A stretch of DNA of 64,000 bases, from the NCBI GenBank assembly GCA_020636405.1, contig JACJXW010000010.1:62001-126000 (forward strand). Direction: 5' to 3'. Below the pieces are notes generated by a model. The model was not told where the DNA came from, ran no database searches, and saw only the letters and a list, made by a program, of their open reading frames with translations. This stretch comes from Lewinellaceae bacterium. Its GTDB lineage: Bacteria; Bacteroidota; Bacteroidia; Chitinophagales; Saprospiraceae. Made by a program: the position numbers and the translations under genes. Below are positions 25,284 to 34,975 of the stretch, one piece after another (the stretch's first letter is position 1; each line of letters begins with the position of its first letter).

Positions 25284-26401
25284 TTGGCCAACTCTTCCAT
25301 CAATTTTTCCCGCTGCCGCCGGCGTTCGTTGAGGACCTCCCTTATCCAGTTGGGAATGACGATTGCCCCCGCCAGCAGGTAGGTATAATAGGAAAGTAAG
25401 CGCCAGATGGTAGAAATGAGGGTGGCGTAGGTCGGGTTCACCACATAATCGCTGAGGAAGCCTCCGAAGAGTACTTCCACAAAGCCCGCCCCGCCCGGAG
25501 TAGGGCTGAAAGCAATGATAACGAACATGCTCTCCAGGCGGGCATAGAGTTCAAACTGGGTCCAGAAATCCAGCGGCAGGTTGGTAATAAAAGCAATGAT
25601 CAGGCAATTGAGCAGTAAAAAACGGCAAGACCAGGCGGAGACCGTGGCCAGAAATGCCCCCAGGTGAAAGCGAAAACGCTGCCCTTTAAGATGCCTGGAA
25701 GCCAGGATCATCTCGTTGCCCAGTTCCACAGCCTTGCGCCGGTATCGCCTCAGGAAGGGAATGCGGGTAATGCTTACCAGCACCCGCTTCATTTGCTCGG
25801 GGTTGATAAACAGGCCGTAGTAAAAAATACTGCTGTATACAGCCATCAGCGAATACGCAAAGAGAAAGTAAAAGCCCCAGCCTCCCATGTCATAGATCGT
25901 TTGAACATCGGGGCGGATCATACTGGTACCAAAAAAAAGAAACAACAAGGGCAAACTGCCGATAAAGAAAAAGCTGTCCAAAACGATAGTATAAAGGACA
26001 ATCGTAGCGGTCTTCGCAGTAGATAATTTCTCCTGAGCCAGCACAAAAAAAGCAACTGCGGAACCCCCGACACTGGTAGGTGAGACGGCGGAGCTGAACT
26101 CCCAGATAAATATGAGTTCTATACACTTGCGCCAGCTGAATTCCCCTTCTGATAAGATGCGAAGGCGGGTGGCATAAGAGAGATGGCGAACGGCCAGGAT
26201 CAGCACACAGGCGCTAACCCAGAAAAGGGTGTATGCCGTCCAGTCAATTTTGGCGAATTCTCCGGGATCGAACTGCCGCCAAAGCAAATAACCTACCGCC
26301 GCGATCCCGATCAGGACAGGCAGGATGATGCGCGACACGCGAATCTGCCTGAGTGCCTCATGGTGTTCTTCATCAAAATGCTCCAACGTATCTTGCTTCA
26401 C
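25280..26401 (-). CDS. Lysylphosphatidylglycerol synthase-type membrane (flippase-like) protein
   Basis: 373 aa polytopic inner-membrane protein with about eight helices. It fits the AglD/UPF0104 flippase-like family (the transmembrane part of MprF): 'WEFSSAVSPTSVGGSAVAFF' and 'ESMFVIIAFSPTPGGAGFVE' correspond to the two conserved P-x-x-x-G-G repeats of that family. No soluble lysyltransferase domain follows, so it is the stand-alone form, whose lipid substrate is not known. The stop overlaps the end of the acyltransferase gene on the other strand by four bases. Confidence 0.87.
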   Translation of the reverse strand: MKQDTLEHFDEEHHEALRQIRVSRIILPVLIGIAAVGYLLWRQFDPGEFAKIDWTAYTLFWVSACVLILAVRHLSYATRLRILSEGEFSWRKCIELIFIWEFSSAVSPTSVGGSAVAFFVLAQEKLSTAKTATIVLYTIVLDSFFFIGSLPLLFLFFGTSMIRPDVQTIYDMGGWGFYFLFAYSLMAVYSSIFYYGLFINPEQMKRVLVSITRIPFLRRYRRKAVELGNEMILASRHLKGQRFRFHLGAFLATVSAWSCRFLLLNCLIIAFITNLPLDFWTQFELYARLESMFVIIAFSPTPGGAGFVEVLFGGFLSDYVVNPTYATLISTIWRLLSYYTYLLAGAIVIPNWIREVLNERRRQREKLMEELAN

Positions 26402-26482
26402 AGGAAATTTAGTTTTACCGGCTGTTTATTGGCAACAAAACTCCGGGCCAGGAGTTTTGCCTTATTTATTAATTCCACAAAA

Positions 26483-26516
26483 TTGCGGAAAAGCAATCAA
26501 TTTTTGGCTACCTTTC
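26483..26516 (+). promoter_or_regulatory. Possible promoter of the GlsB-like gene
   Basis: TTG (26483-26485), 23-base spacer, TACCTTTC (26509-26516), one change from the TAnnTTTG box. It lies 25 bases before the start codon. Confidence 0.3.
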
Positions 26517-26541
26517 TGCATACTAACTAACCTCTAATGCT

Positions 26542-26784
26542 ATGGATCTACTTTACTTTCTCATCATTGGCGGCATTGCTGGTTGGATCGGCGGCCAGAT
26601 CATGCGAGGTTCCGGGTTCGGTATCCTGGGCAACATCGTCATCGGCATCATCGGCGGCATCCTTGGTGGGTGGCTCTTCGGCTTGCTGGGCATCAGCACC
26701 GGCGGCGGCCTGATCGGCTCCATCATTACCGCCGCTGCCGGAGCAGTGGTACTACTCTGGATCGCCGGCCTGCTCAAAAAATAA
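26542..26784 (+). CDS. GlsB/YeaQ/YmgE-family small membrane protein
   Basis: 80 aa, almost entirely three glycine-rich membrane helices. 'GGIAGWIGGQIMRGSGFGIL' and 'NIVIGIIGGILGGWLFGLLG' are the diagnostic motifs of the transglycosylase-associated (GlsB/YeaQ) stress proteins. Located in the inner membrane; often induced by envelope or osmotic stress, mechanism unknown. The next gene on the strand is the VWA protein, 120 bases downstream, not obviously related. Confidence 0.92.
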   Translation: MDLLYFLIIGGIAGWIGGQIMRGSGFGILGNIVIGIIGGILGGWLFGLLGISTGGGLIGSIITAAAGAVVLLWIAGLLKK

Positions 26785-26904
26785 AACATTCTTTGACAAA
26801 TCCCCTGGATAGCGCCTCATGCGAAAGGTTTGCTCCTTCTTGTCGCATTGCTTGCCCAGGAGGCGATGTCTCCAGATCACGGGAATTTTCAAAGAACCAA
26901 AATA

Positions 26905-28038
26905 ATGAACGAACGTATCGAGCGCTGGCGCCTGATCCTGGGCAAACAGGCCGACCCGCAGGGTGAGGTGAGCCTCCAGGGCCAGGTACAGGGTATGGAC
27001 CGGGTGTTGGAGGCCCTCTACGATTCCGACCGAAAGGCCGGGCTGGGAAGTTCTTCCCCTAATGTCAACCGCTGGCTCGGCGATATTCGCCGTTACTTTC
27101 CCACTCCTGTTGTACAATTATTACAACGAGATGCCCTCCAGCGCCTCGGCCTCGAACGCATGCTCCTGGAACCGGAACTGTTGGAGGCCATCGAACCGGA
27201 TATCGAACTGGCCGGAACCATTCTATCTCTCAACAAGGCTATGCCGGACCAGACGCGGGAATCCGCCCGCATTGTCATCCGCCGTATTGTCGAGCAACTG
27301 GAGCAGCGATTGGAAAACCCTATGCGCCAGGCCATCAGTGGCAGCATCGACCGCACTGCCCGCAACCGCCGCCCGCGCCTCAACGAGGTGGATTGGCGCA
27401 GAACCATCCGCGCCAACCTCAAACACTACCAACCGGAACTAAAAACCATCATCCCTGAGCAGATATTCGGTTTCGGAAGGAAAAGAGCCTACCTGAAAGA
27501 CGTCATCCTGCTGGCCGATCAGAGCGGCTCCATGGCTACATCTGTTGTGTATGCCGGTATCCTGGGCTGCATCATGGCTTCCCTGCGTGCTCTGCGTACG
27601 CACCTCATTGCCTTCGATACCAGCGTGGCCGACCTCACCGAGTACCTCGATGACCCGGTAGCCCTGCTCTTCGCCACCCAATTGGGCGGAGGTACCGATA
27701 TCGCCAAAGCCCTGGCCTACGCCCAACCCCTCATCCAACGGCCAAACGATACCATTTTCGTGCTCATCACCGACCTGTACGAGGGGGGAAGAGAGGAAGA
27801 AATGCTCAAAAGAGCTGCTAATATCAAGGCTTCCGGCGCCCAGTTCATTACCCTGCTGGCGCTCAATGACCAGGGCGCTCCTTCCTATAATAAACAGTTG
27901 GCAGGGCAATTGGCAGCGCTCGACATCCCCGCCTTCGCCTGCACGCCCGATCAGTTCCCCAGCCTGATGGCTGCCGCCATCAAACGGGAAAGCCTCCACT
28001 CCTGGATGGCACGGGAGGGAATAGCCGCGAAGAACTGA
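26905..28038 (+). CDS. VWA-domain protein (CoxE-type), orphan
   Basis: 377 aa from ATG at 26905 (MNERIERWRLILG). An all-helical N-terminal half is followed by a von Willebrand A domain at about 195-370 with an intact MIDAS: 'LADQSGSMATS' (D-x-S-x-S), Thr in 'GGGTDIAKAL' and Asp in 'LITDLYEGG'. Proteins of this type usually work with a MoxR-type AAA ATPase to remodel or activate metalloproteins. No such ATPase, SWIM or DUF5682 gene lies in the window, so the partner must be elsewhere. Cytoplasmic, no signal peptide. Confidence 0.85.
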   Translation: MNERIERWRLILGKQADPQGEVSLQGQVQGMDRVLEALYDSDRKAGLGSSSPNVNRWLGDIRRYFPTPVVQLLQRDALQRLGLERMLLEPELLEAIEPDIELAGTILSLNKAMPDQTRESARIVIRRIVEQLEQRLENPMRQAISGSIDRTARNRRPRLNEVDWRRTIRANLKHYQPELKTIIPEQIFGFGRKRAYLKDVILLADQSGSMATSVVYAGILGCIMASLRALRTHLIAFDTSVADLTEYLDDPVALLFATQLGGGTDIAKALAYAQPLIQRPNDTIFVLITDLYEGGREEEMLKRAANIKASGAQFITLLALNDQGAPSYNKQLAGQLAALDIPAFACTPDQFPSLMAAAIKRESLHSWMAREGIAAKN

Positions 28039-28052
28039 TCTTTATCTGCTTC

Positions 28053-28844
28053 TTATTCGACCAGGTGTTCCATCAGGTCGCTTTCACTTTCCTCCATCAG
28101 GCGCGTCACATCGGCAAAGGCCGCATACTGCGAACACAACATGATGGGATAGGTAACAAAGATACCTATGAATAACAGTATCACACCAGCCATTGCCAGC
28201 AGGCCTAAGGCCAGGGAATACAAAAAGAGGATCATCCACTGCCGGGTGATCATCCTGCGGCTCATTTCCAGGGCCTCCCAAGGCCCCATCCGGTAAAAAG
28301 CAATGAACATGGTGGCCCAGCCGTAGGCTACCCCCAGGTAAACGGCGGGGATGACCAACAGGAGAGACCAGGAGGGAAAATCTGGTGGCGGCCCCCCCAT
28401 GTTGCTTATAGGATCAGACTGCCAATCTATCAACCAGTCGAGAAAACCCGACGAGCCCCAGGCTATGAACATGGGGATGAGGCTGGCCAGGATGATCATC
28501 GTCATCAGGAAAGTGGCCGCCGCCAATGGGCCGATGAAATCAAACCCTTTGAAAAAGTCACTGAATTCCGCCTGCTCGCCCTTATTCAGTTGGTGCGCCA
28601 CCAGATAGGCCCCGACAACAAGGGGGGGCGAAAGAAAAAAACCACTGGCAATAGACCCAATGATAGGGATCAGGCTGGAAACTACGACGATAAGCCCCGC
28701 TACAAAGGAAAAAGCAATGAACCCACCGGCATTCTTCTGGAAAAGCTCAAATCCTTTGCTGATATACGTTCCAAAGTGAAATTCATATCCCAGGTCGAGG
28801 ACTTCCTGTAATCTTCTTTGCTGGCGCTCGTTCATCAGATGCAA
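28053..28844 (-). CDS. Polytopic membrane protein of unknown function
   Basis: 263 aa with about six hydrophobic helices, beginning after 40 polar residues ('YEFHFGTYISKGFELFQKN' resembles the start of integral-membrane DUF975/DUF2189-like proteins). Internal features include 'PPLVVGAYLVAHQLNKGE' and 'PWEALEMSRRMITRQW', an amphipathic loop common in this group. The start could be this methionine or the one three codons later. The function is unknown. Its stop faces the VWA gene's stop 14 bases away. Confidence 0.72.
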   Translation of the reverse strand: MHLMNERQQRRLQEVLDLGYEFHFGTYISKGFELFQKNAGGFIAFSFVAGLIVVVSSLIPIIGSIASGFFLSPPLVVGAYLVAHQLNKGEQAEFSDFFKGFDFIGPLAAATFLMTMIILASLIPMFIAWGSSGFLDWLIDWQSDPISNMGGPPPDFPSWSLLLVIPAVYLGVAYGWATMFIAFYRMGPWEALEMSRRMITRQWMILFLYSLALGLLAMAGVILLFIGIFVTYPIMLCSQYAAFADVTRLMEESESDLMEHLVE

Positions 28845-28940
28845 TTTTTGAGGTTTTTAATGTTGAAGGAATAAATGATAATCAATGGATAAATGCATTT
28901 TCTCCGTTCAACCGAAAAAATTAAGATAGAAAAAAGGCAG

Positions 28941-29031
28941 CTAACAGTCCTGTTTTTAGGTGAAAAATTGTATAAGTTCGGCGAACTTATACGGGCGTTA
29001 GATTTTCCGGAGTTAAAAAATCCGGAAAACC
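28941..29031. repeat. Adjacent perfect palindromes, attC-like layout
   Basis: GTATAAGTTCG (28970-28980), one base, then its complement (28982-28992): an 11-base palindrome. Next is TTTTCCGGA/TCCGGAAAA (about 29004-29030). CTAAC at 28941 and GTTAG at 28997-29001, the ends of a 61-base span containing the first palindrome, are complementary and GTTAGAT fits the integron core-site pattern. Confidence 0.45.
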
Positions 29032-29063
29032 CAAAAAACTAAATTCAAGCAGCTTCTAACCGG

Positions 29064-29732
29064 CTACCGGAAAGTCACTACCATCGAAGCCACCTTCGCC
29101 CCCAGCACCCGCACCTTGGGGTCATCTGAGGAGAACACAACATCTCCTGAAACTTCCGGCCCCACCTTTTCCCAATCATCAGGTTCCAAAGCGATAATGA
29201 GGTGGCTATCGAGCTTGCCCCCTCTCCAGTCGCTGACCAGGCCGCTGTAATCCCAGCCAAAGCCATACAGGTTGAAGGGCTTACCGTTGATCTGCTCCAG
29301 CTCTTCCAGTGTAGTACCTACCGTGACCCCCTGAAGGGTGCGCCATTTTGTATCCTTCTTACTGATGCGGATGAACTCGGGGTTGCCGGTAGCAGCTGCG
29401 ATGTCCCAGACGATCTCCAGCTCGTTGGGGGTATTCGGGAAAACGGCAATTCCGGGCTGAGATTCGCCCTCGCCGATGTAAACGGAGCGATACTCCACCT
29501 GATCATCACCATACAGAGATTTAATATCCGCTTCCGTTGAAGTAGCCGTAATACGCCCAACCCGCTGCCCGGGCACTATGGAAAAGTCCGCCATCGGGGT
29601 AGCCGGTTGCGCATTTTCCTCCGGGGGAGCAGTGGGCCCGTTGTCCGTTTTTTTATTTTCTGAATTGCAGGCGCCGGTGGAGAGCGCCAGGATGGCAAGA
29701 ATCAACCATTGGTTAAGAGCAGGCTTTCTCAT
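29064..29732 (-). CDS. Lipoprotein of unknown function
   Basis: 222 aa. The signal peptide ends in a lipobox ('LALSTGAC', Cys at about 22), so the mature protein is lipid-anchored; the first residues after it are polar and proline-rich. The rest ('VGRITATSTEADIKSLYGDD', then 'GVTVGTTLEELEQINGKPF') resembles secreted proteins with a repeated 'G..T...l...yG' pattern, but I do not recognise the family. Stands alone on the minus strand, 93 bases before a TPR-protein gene's end. Confidence 0.8.
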   Translation of the reverse strand: MRKPALNQWLILAILALSTGACNSENKKTDNGPTAPPEENAQPATPMADFSIVPGQRVGRITATSTEADIKSLYGDDQVEYRSVYIGEGESQPGIAVFPNTPNELEIVWDIAAATGNPEFIRISKKDTKWRTLQGVTVGTTLEELEQINGKPFNLYGFGWDYSGLVSDWRGGKLDSHLIIALEPDDWEKVGPEVSGDVVFSSDDPKVRVLGAKVASMVVTFR

Positions 29733-29825
29733 GAGTTTGTCCCTTCTGTATATTGTAGCGTGTAAGTATATGGACTGAATGAGCGAATGAGTGAATACGC
29801 CCGGGCTAACGGACCGGGCTAACGT

Positions 29826-30674
29826 TCACACCCGATGCACCTTAAAATCAGCATACCCCTTCAGGCTAATGACCGTCCAGGCATCCAGGACAGCCAGGGC
29901 AGCCTCCTGGCGCGGTGCAGCGACAGCGACCAGCAGTTCCGACTGCGGTTCAAAGTTATGAAAATAAAATTCCGGAGTGTCGCCAAAATACTGGGAAGCG
30001 AAAGCGCGGGAAGCGTTGGCCCAAACCTCGAAACCCAGGCCTTCCTCACGGCAAAGTTGGCGAAGGGATTTGACATCCCTGTTGTCCGGCGATTGCAAAA
30101 TACAGGAGAAGGTCTGATAGTGGGATCGCTTGATCAGTCCCAGCTCGTCGAAAACGGGCAACCGGTAGGCATCTGAGGTATGGTAGCCCCGCGCTGCATT
30201 ATCGAAAAGAACAATATCCCCGTACCGGCGGCCCGAACGGGGGTGTGGAATGTTGCGGATAAGGCCGCGCGCCGGCCCCAGGCGGCTAACCCAAAAGATC
30301 TCGAACTGCCCCTGGCAAAAAAGGCGCACCGATACGGGCCCCAGAGAAGGTTCATCGGTGGACATGCCGAACTTCGACCATACGTTCCGGGCCAGCCGGC
30401 CTTTTTTCAGCGCAGTAGCGGCAATGCCCACATTCCACCATGCCATTTGGTTGCCAGCATCCAGAGAAACGGCCTTCTTATTGTAATACAGCGCCGGTTT
30501 CCACTCCTGGCGATACTTGTAGATCTCCCCCAATCGGATCAGGGGAGGCGCCCAATGACTGGCCTCCTTTACGATACGCTTGTACAGTTTCACGGCATTG
30601 TAATGGTCCCGAGCCTCCTCGTATTGACGGGCCTCCTCGTACAGCACTCTCAGCTCGGGGGACGGTTCTTGCAT
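29826..30674 (-). CDS. TPR protein of unknown function
   Basis: 282 aa, cytoplasmic. The first 110 residues hold about three tetratricopeptide repeats ('YEEARDHYNAVKLYKRIVK', 'WAPPLIRLGEIYKYRQEWKP', 'NQMAWWNVGIAATALKKGR'). The rest is an unrecognised alpha/beta region with 'RNIPHPRSGRRYGDIVLFD', which may bind another protein or ligand. Transcribed away from the divergent 5-oxoprolinase gene, whose start is 240 bases away. No catalytic motif seen. Confidence 0.7.
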   Translation of the reverse strand: MQEPSPELRVLYEEARQYEEARDHYNAVKLYKRIVKEASHWAPPLIRLGEIYKYRQEWKPALYYNKKAVSLDAGNQMAWWNVGIAATALKKGRLARNVWSKFGMSTDEPSLGPVSVRLFCQGQFEIFWVSRLGPARGLIRNIPHPRSGRRYGDIVLFDNAARGYHTSDAYRLPVFDELGLIKRSHYQTFSCILQSPDNRDVKSLRQLCREEGLGFEVWANASRAFASQYFGDTPEFYFHNFEPQSELLVAVAAPRQEAALAVLDAWTVISLKGYADFKVHRV

Positions 30675-30913
30675 AACGCTCGCTTTTCAACAAATATAAC
30701 GAAGCCGGAGAGTAGTATGCAAGTTAACAAGCTGTTTTCTGAAGGCTGCTGTCCGGAAGCCAACAAACAGCATATAAAGCTAATTTACAATGTATTGGAT
30801 ATTTTTTTTTCCCGAAATAGTGTAGAACAGCCTTTGGTTTCAAGCATCGAAGGCCCGGAAGCACGGATACTGTCGTATACAGCAGGATCACCGTAATTCC
30901 TTATTTTCACCTC

Positions 30914-33900
30914 ATGAACAAAAAGTCTACTCCCTGGTACATTAACATCGACACCGGCGGCACCTTCACCGACTGTATCGCCACAGGCCCGGGCGGCCGC
31001 ATTCAACGCATCAAGGTGCTGAGCAGCAGTTGCCTGCGCGGGCGACTACTGGGGAGACTGGAAGACGGATGGTTTCGGATGGAACAAAACTGGCCGGTAA
31101 AAGCGGATATTTTCAAGGACTATGCCTTTTACCTGCTAGATAACCCCGGGGAACCCGTACGGGTTTTGGAAACAAAGCTACAGGAGGATCGCATCCGCCT
31201 GTCCCTCGATTTCCAGCCTCCCTGCCCGGCCGCCTTCGAGATCACCGCCGGAGAGGAGGCCCCCATCCTCGCCGCCCGCCTGGCCACCGCCACCCCGCTG
31301 GATAAGCCCCTGCCCCCCATCCGCATGCGCCTGGGTTCCACCAAAGGCACCAACGCCCTGCTGGAGCGCAAGGGGGCCGATGTGGCCCTGCTCATCACCA
31401 AAGGGCTGGGGGATATTCCGTATATCGGCACACAACAACGCCCTCAATTATTCCAACTCGATATTCCGGAACCGCCTCGCTTCTACCAAACCGTCGTCGA
31501 AGTTGCTGAACGGCTGGATGCTGAAGGTAAGGTGATCGAGCCTCTGACCAAGGAAGAGATTGAGCGGGTGGTGAAACTCGTCCGGCAAAGCAGCTGCCGC
31601 TCCGTCGCCATCGCCCTGCTGCACGCGTACCGCAACCCGGTGCACGAGCAAAAGCTCGCCGAAGCTCTCCGGCAGGCCGGTATCCCCTTCCTGTCCCTGT
31701 CCCAACAGCTGACGCCCTCCATCAAACTGCTGCCCCGGGCGCAGGCTGCCCTGGCCAACGCCTATCTGTCGCCCGTCATACACGACTATCTCTCCCACAT
31801 CCGGGAAAGGCTGAGCGAAGATCAACAACTCCGCATCATGACCAGCGCCGGCGGACTGGCCGGCGCCGATCTGTTCTTCCCCAAAGACAGCCTGCTCAGC
31901 GGCCCGGCAGGGGGCGTGGTGGGCTCCGCCGCTATTGCCCGGCAATTGGGCTTCGACAAGGTGCTTACCCTCGACATGGGCGGCACCAGCACCGATGCCG
32001 CCCGCTACGATGGCCGGTACGATTACGAATACATCACCCGGGTGGGCGACGTGAGCATGCTTAGCCCCTGCCTGGCCATCGAAACCGTCGCTGCCGGTGG
32101 TGGTTCCATCTGTTCCTTCGATGGGCAGAAGCTGACGGTGGGGCCGGAGAGCGCCGGGGCTTCCCCCGGCCCGGCCTGTTACGGAGCGGGCGGGCCCCTT
32201 GCCATTACCGACATCAACCTGCTGCTCGGCAAACTGGACCCAGCCGTGATGGGTATCCCCATCAGCCGGGAAAATGCACGGCAGGCGCTCCTCGAAGTAA
32301 AGGCCGCCATCGAAGAAGCAACCGGGGAAGCACACACCGAAGAAGAGCTGTTGCGTGGCTTCGAGCAGATCGCCAACGAGAAAATGGCGGAGGCCATCCG
32401 CCGCATCTCCGTCGCCAAAGGCTTCGGCCCGGCCAGCTACGCGCTGCTGGCCTTCGGCGGCGCCGGCGGCCTGCACGCCTGCCGGATCGCTGAACTCCTG
32501 GACATCGCCACCATCATCCTGCCCTACGACGGCGGCCTGCTCAGCGCCTACGGCATGGGACAGGCGCAGGTAGAACGCCTGGCGGAGCGGCAGGTGTTAA
32601 AACTTCTGGACGAAGCCCAGGGTGAACTGCCCGCCCTTCGCCAACAATTAAACCAGGAAGCCATCCAACAATTAAAGGCAGAAGGCTTCTCCCCTGACGA
32701 CATCGCAATCCGCCACACCTGGGCCTACCTGCGTTTCCGGGGGCAGGACAGCACCCTGGAAGTAGAATACCAGGATACAGGACAACTGAAAGAAGCTTTC
32801 CGGCGGCATTACGAACGCCTCTTCGGCCACTGGCCGGAAGGCAGGGCCATCGAAATGGAAAGCCTGAAGGTTGTCGCCGCCAGCAAAGCACAACCGATGA
32901 AACGGGCCGAAGCTCCAAAACAAATTCATCGGCCCGAACCACAGGGGCAAACTACCGATACTGCATTTCCCGTATTTCATTGGGACGATTTGCGGGAGGG
33001 CGCTGTCGTCGAAGGCCCGGCGCTGCTGCTCAACCCTTCGTCCACCGCGTTCATCGAGCCGGGCTGGCGCCTGCTTATGCACGAAGGGGGCAATGCAGTG
33101 CTGGAATTGAAAAAGGGAAAAGGGCGGCAGGCACAAAACCTCAAGGAGGCGGTCGAACTGGAGCTGTTCACCAACCGCTTTTCCGCCATCGCCGAAGAAA
33201 TGGGCGCCCAGCTGCAGCGCACCGCCTTTTCGGTCAACATCAAAGAGCGGCTCGATTTCTCCTGCGCCCTGCTCGACGCCGATGCCGAGCTGCTCGTCAA
33301 TGCCCCCCACATACCGGTCCACCTGGGCAGCCTGGGCATCTGCGCCCGCCTGGTGCTGCAAAAGCTGGCACTGGGGCCGGGCGACGTTGTCATCACCAAC
33401 CACCCCAAATACGGCGGCTCCCACCTGCCGGACGTGACCCTGCTCAGCGGAATCTTCACGGAAGACAACCAACTCATCGGTTATGCCGTCAACCGCGCCC
33501 ACCACGCCGAGATCGGCGGCAAACGCCCGGGCTCTATGCCGCCCGACGCCACCACCCTGGCGGAGGAAGGCGTAGCCATCGCCCCCATTTACCTCGCCAG
33601 GGGCGGTAAAGTGCAATGGGACGCCATCCGTACCCTGCTCGCCGAAGCCCCTTACCCGACCCGCTCCCTGGAGGAGAACCTGGCGGACATCAACGCCGCC
33701 CTGGCCGCCCTGCGCACCGGAGAGGCCGCTCTGCAACAGCTCGTAATGGCTCACGGCCCGGAAAAAGTGCAGTATTACATGGCCCAGCTGAAAACCCTGG
33801 CTGCCGACAGCCTGCAAGACGCCCTGCGGCCCTGGAACGGAAGGGTATTTGAAGCGGAAGAACGAATGGACGACGGACGGCCCATACGGGTAAAAATAGC

Positions 33901-34690
33901 CATCGGGGAAACCGGCATTGCCATCGACTTCACCGGTACCGGCGCCCCACACCCCCACAACCTGAACGCCAACATCTCTATCGTTTACAGCGCCGTGATC
34001 TACGTCCTGCGCCTCCTGTGCCAAAAGGAGATCCCCCTCAATGAAGGCCTGATGCAACGCGTGCAGATCAAATTACCGGAGAGCTTCCTGCATCCGCATT
34101 TCGAGGATGACGCCCGCCGCTGCCCGGCAGTAGTCGGGGGCAATACCGAGGTGAGCCAACGCCTGGTGGACACCCTCCTCAAAGCCTTCTCCCTGGCGGC
34201 TTGCAGCCAGGGCACCATGAACAACTTCCTGTTCGGCAATGCCCGGTTCGGTTATTATGAGACGATCGGCGGGGGCGCCGGCGCCGGGCCGGGCTTCGCG
34301 GGCCGCTCCGCCGTCCACCAGCACATGACCAACACGAAGATCACCGACCCGGAGGAACTGGAGTTTCGCTACCCGGTGCGCCTGCATCGCTTCACCCGAA
34401 GGGCAGACTCCGGGGGGAAAGGCCGATTCCGCGGCGGCGACGGCATCATCCGGGAGGTGGAATTCCTGGAACCCATGGAGGTGACGATCCTCAGCCAGCA
34501 CCGGGTAGAACGGCCTTATGGGATGGCAGGCGGCAAAGCAGGCAAAACGGGCGAGCAACACCTCATTCGAAAAAACGGGCAAAAGGAGCCGCTGCAAGGC
34601 GTCGATTCGGTAGAAGCTAAAGCAGGAGACAGGATCATCATCAAAACGCCGGGAGGCGGAGGATGGGGCGCACCGGAAACCCAGGTTTGA
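30914..34690 (+). CDS. Fused 5-oxoprolinase (HyuA-HyuB), ATP-dependent
   Basis: 1258 aa enzyme converting 5-oxo-L-proline to L-glutamate with ATP. The hydantoinase A half (about 1-690) opens with the ATP motif 'IDTGGTFTDCIATGPGGRI' and has 'LDMGGTSTDAARYDG' and 'GPACYGAGGPLAITDINLLL'. The hydantoinase B half (about 735-1250) has 'ERLDFSCALLDADAELLVNA', 'GDVVITNHPKYGGSHLPDV' and 'TPGGGGWG' at the end. The fused form resembles the eukaryotic enzyme (about 1290 aa). The hydantoinases of other reactions share these folds, so other cyclic amides are possible. Together with FTCD at 41369 it points to glutamate recovery. Confidence 0.92.
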   Translation: MNKKSTPWYINIDTGGTFTDCIATGPGGRIQRIKVLSSSCLRGRLLGRLEDGWFRMEQNWPVKADIFKDYAFYLLDNPGEPVRVLETKLQEDRIRLSLDFQPPCPAAFEITAGEEAPILAARLATATPLDKPLPPIRMRLGSTKGTNALLERKGADVALLITKGLGDIPYIGTQQRPQLFQLDIPEPPRFYQTVVEVAERLDAEGKVIEPLTKEEIERVVKLVRQSSCRSVAIALLHAYRNPVHEQKLAEALRQAGIPFLSLSQQLTPSIKLLPRAQAALANAYLSPVIHDYLSHIRERLSEDQQLRIMTSAGGLAGADLFFPKDSLLSGPAGGVVGSAAIARQLGFDKVLTLDMGGTSTDAARYDGRYDYEYITRVGDVSMLSPCLAIETVAAGGGSICSFDGQKLTVGPESAGASPGPACYGAGGPLAITDINLLLGKLDPAVMGIPISRENARQALLEVKAAIEEATGEAHTEEELLRGFEQIANEKMAEAIRRISVAKGFGPASYALLAFGGAGGLHACRIAELLDIATIILPYDGGLLSAYGMGQAQVERLAERQVLKLLDEAQGELPALRQQLNQEAIQQLKAEGFSPDDIAIRHTWAYLRFRGQDSTLEVEYQDTGQLKEAFRRHYERLFGHWPEGRAIEMESLKVVAASKAQPMKRAEAPKQIHRPEPQGQTTDTAFPVFHWDDLREGAVVEGPALLLNPSSTAFIEPGWRLLMHEGGNAVLELKKGKGRQAQNLKEAVELELFTNRFSAIAEEMGAQLQRTAFSVNIKERLDFSCALLDADAELLVNAPHIPVHLGSLGICARLVLQKLALGPGDVVITNHPKYGGSHLPDVTLLSGIFTEDNQLIGYAVNRAHHAEIGGKRPGSMPPDATTLAEEGVAIAPIYLARGGKVQWDAIRTLLAEAPYPTRSLEENLADINAALAALRTGEAALQQLVMAHGPEKVQYYMAQLKTLAADSLQDALRPWNGRVFEAEERMDDGRPIRVKIAIGETGIAIDFTGTGAPHPHNLNANISIVYSAVIYVLRLLCQKEIPLNEGLMQRVQIKLPESFLHPHFEDDARRCPAVVGGNTEVSQRLVDTLLKAFSLAACSQGTMNNFLFGNARFGYYETIGGGAGAGPGFAGRSAVHQHMTNTKITDPEELEFRYPVRLHRFTRRADSGGKGRFRGGDGIIREVEFLEPMEVTILSQHRVERPYGMAGGKAGKTGEQHLIRKNGQKEPLQGVDSVEAKAGDRIIIKTPGGGGWGAPETQV

Positions 34691-34701
34691 CCACCTTACC
34701 C

Positions 34702-34969
34702 CTACCCCGGGGAATGTTCCAAACGGTGTGTTTTCCCGCCTGCAAGGCCAAGCGTAAGGCCCTGGAAGAGGTTGAGGCTCAGGCCGGCCCACAGGTTGAG
34801 TCGGTAGCGGGAGGGTTCATTCAGGAAGCTCACCACTTCAACGCAGGTTGAGGCTTCTCCCCATTGTTCCTTCAGTTCCATAGCAATTTGCAATTCACCG
34901 GCTACAAAGCCTTCCCGGATCTTATTGTAAATAGTGGTGTCGTTGTAGTGGCGGTAATCGTAGCCAAGC
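34702..34969 (-). pseudogene. Remnant of an outer-membrane barrel gene (C-terminal part)
   Basis: The open frame reads '...YNDTTIYNKIREGFVAGELQ', 'LKEQWGEASTCVEVVSFLNE', 'YRLNLWAGLSLNLFQGLTL'. This resembles the C-terminal strands of a Bacteroidota outer-membrane protein family in which 'EPWGDIST', 'KNRLEL' and 'LFKGLSL' recur. There is no N-terminal part, start codon or signal peptide, since upstream on this strand lies the LytS remnant in the opposite sense. I therefore read it as a truncated gene. Its join with the next remnant is at about 34970. Confidence 0.5.
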
Positions 34970-34975
34970 TCCGAA

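Noticed and set aside
31448..34057. Large antisense frames opposite 5-oxoprolinase
   Set aside because: They lie wholly within the conserved coding region and are explained by its base composition.
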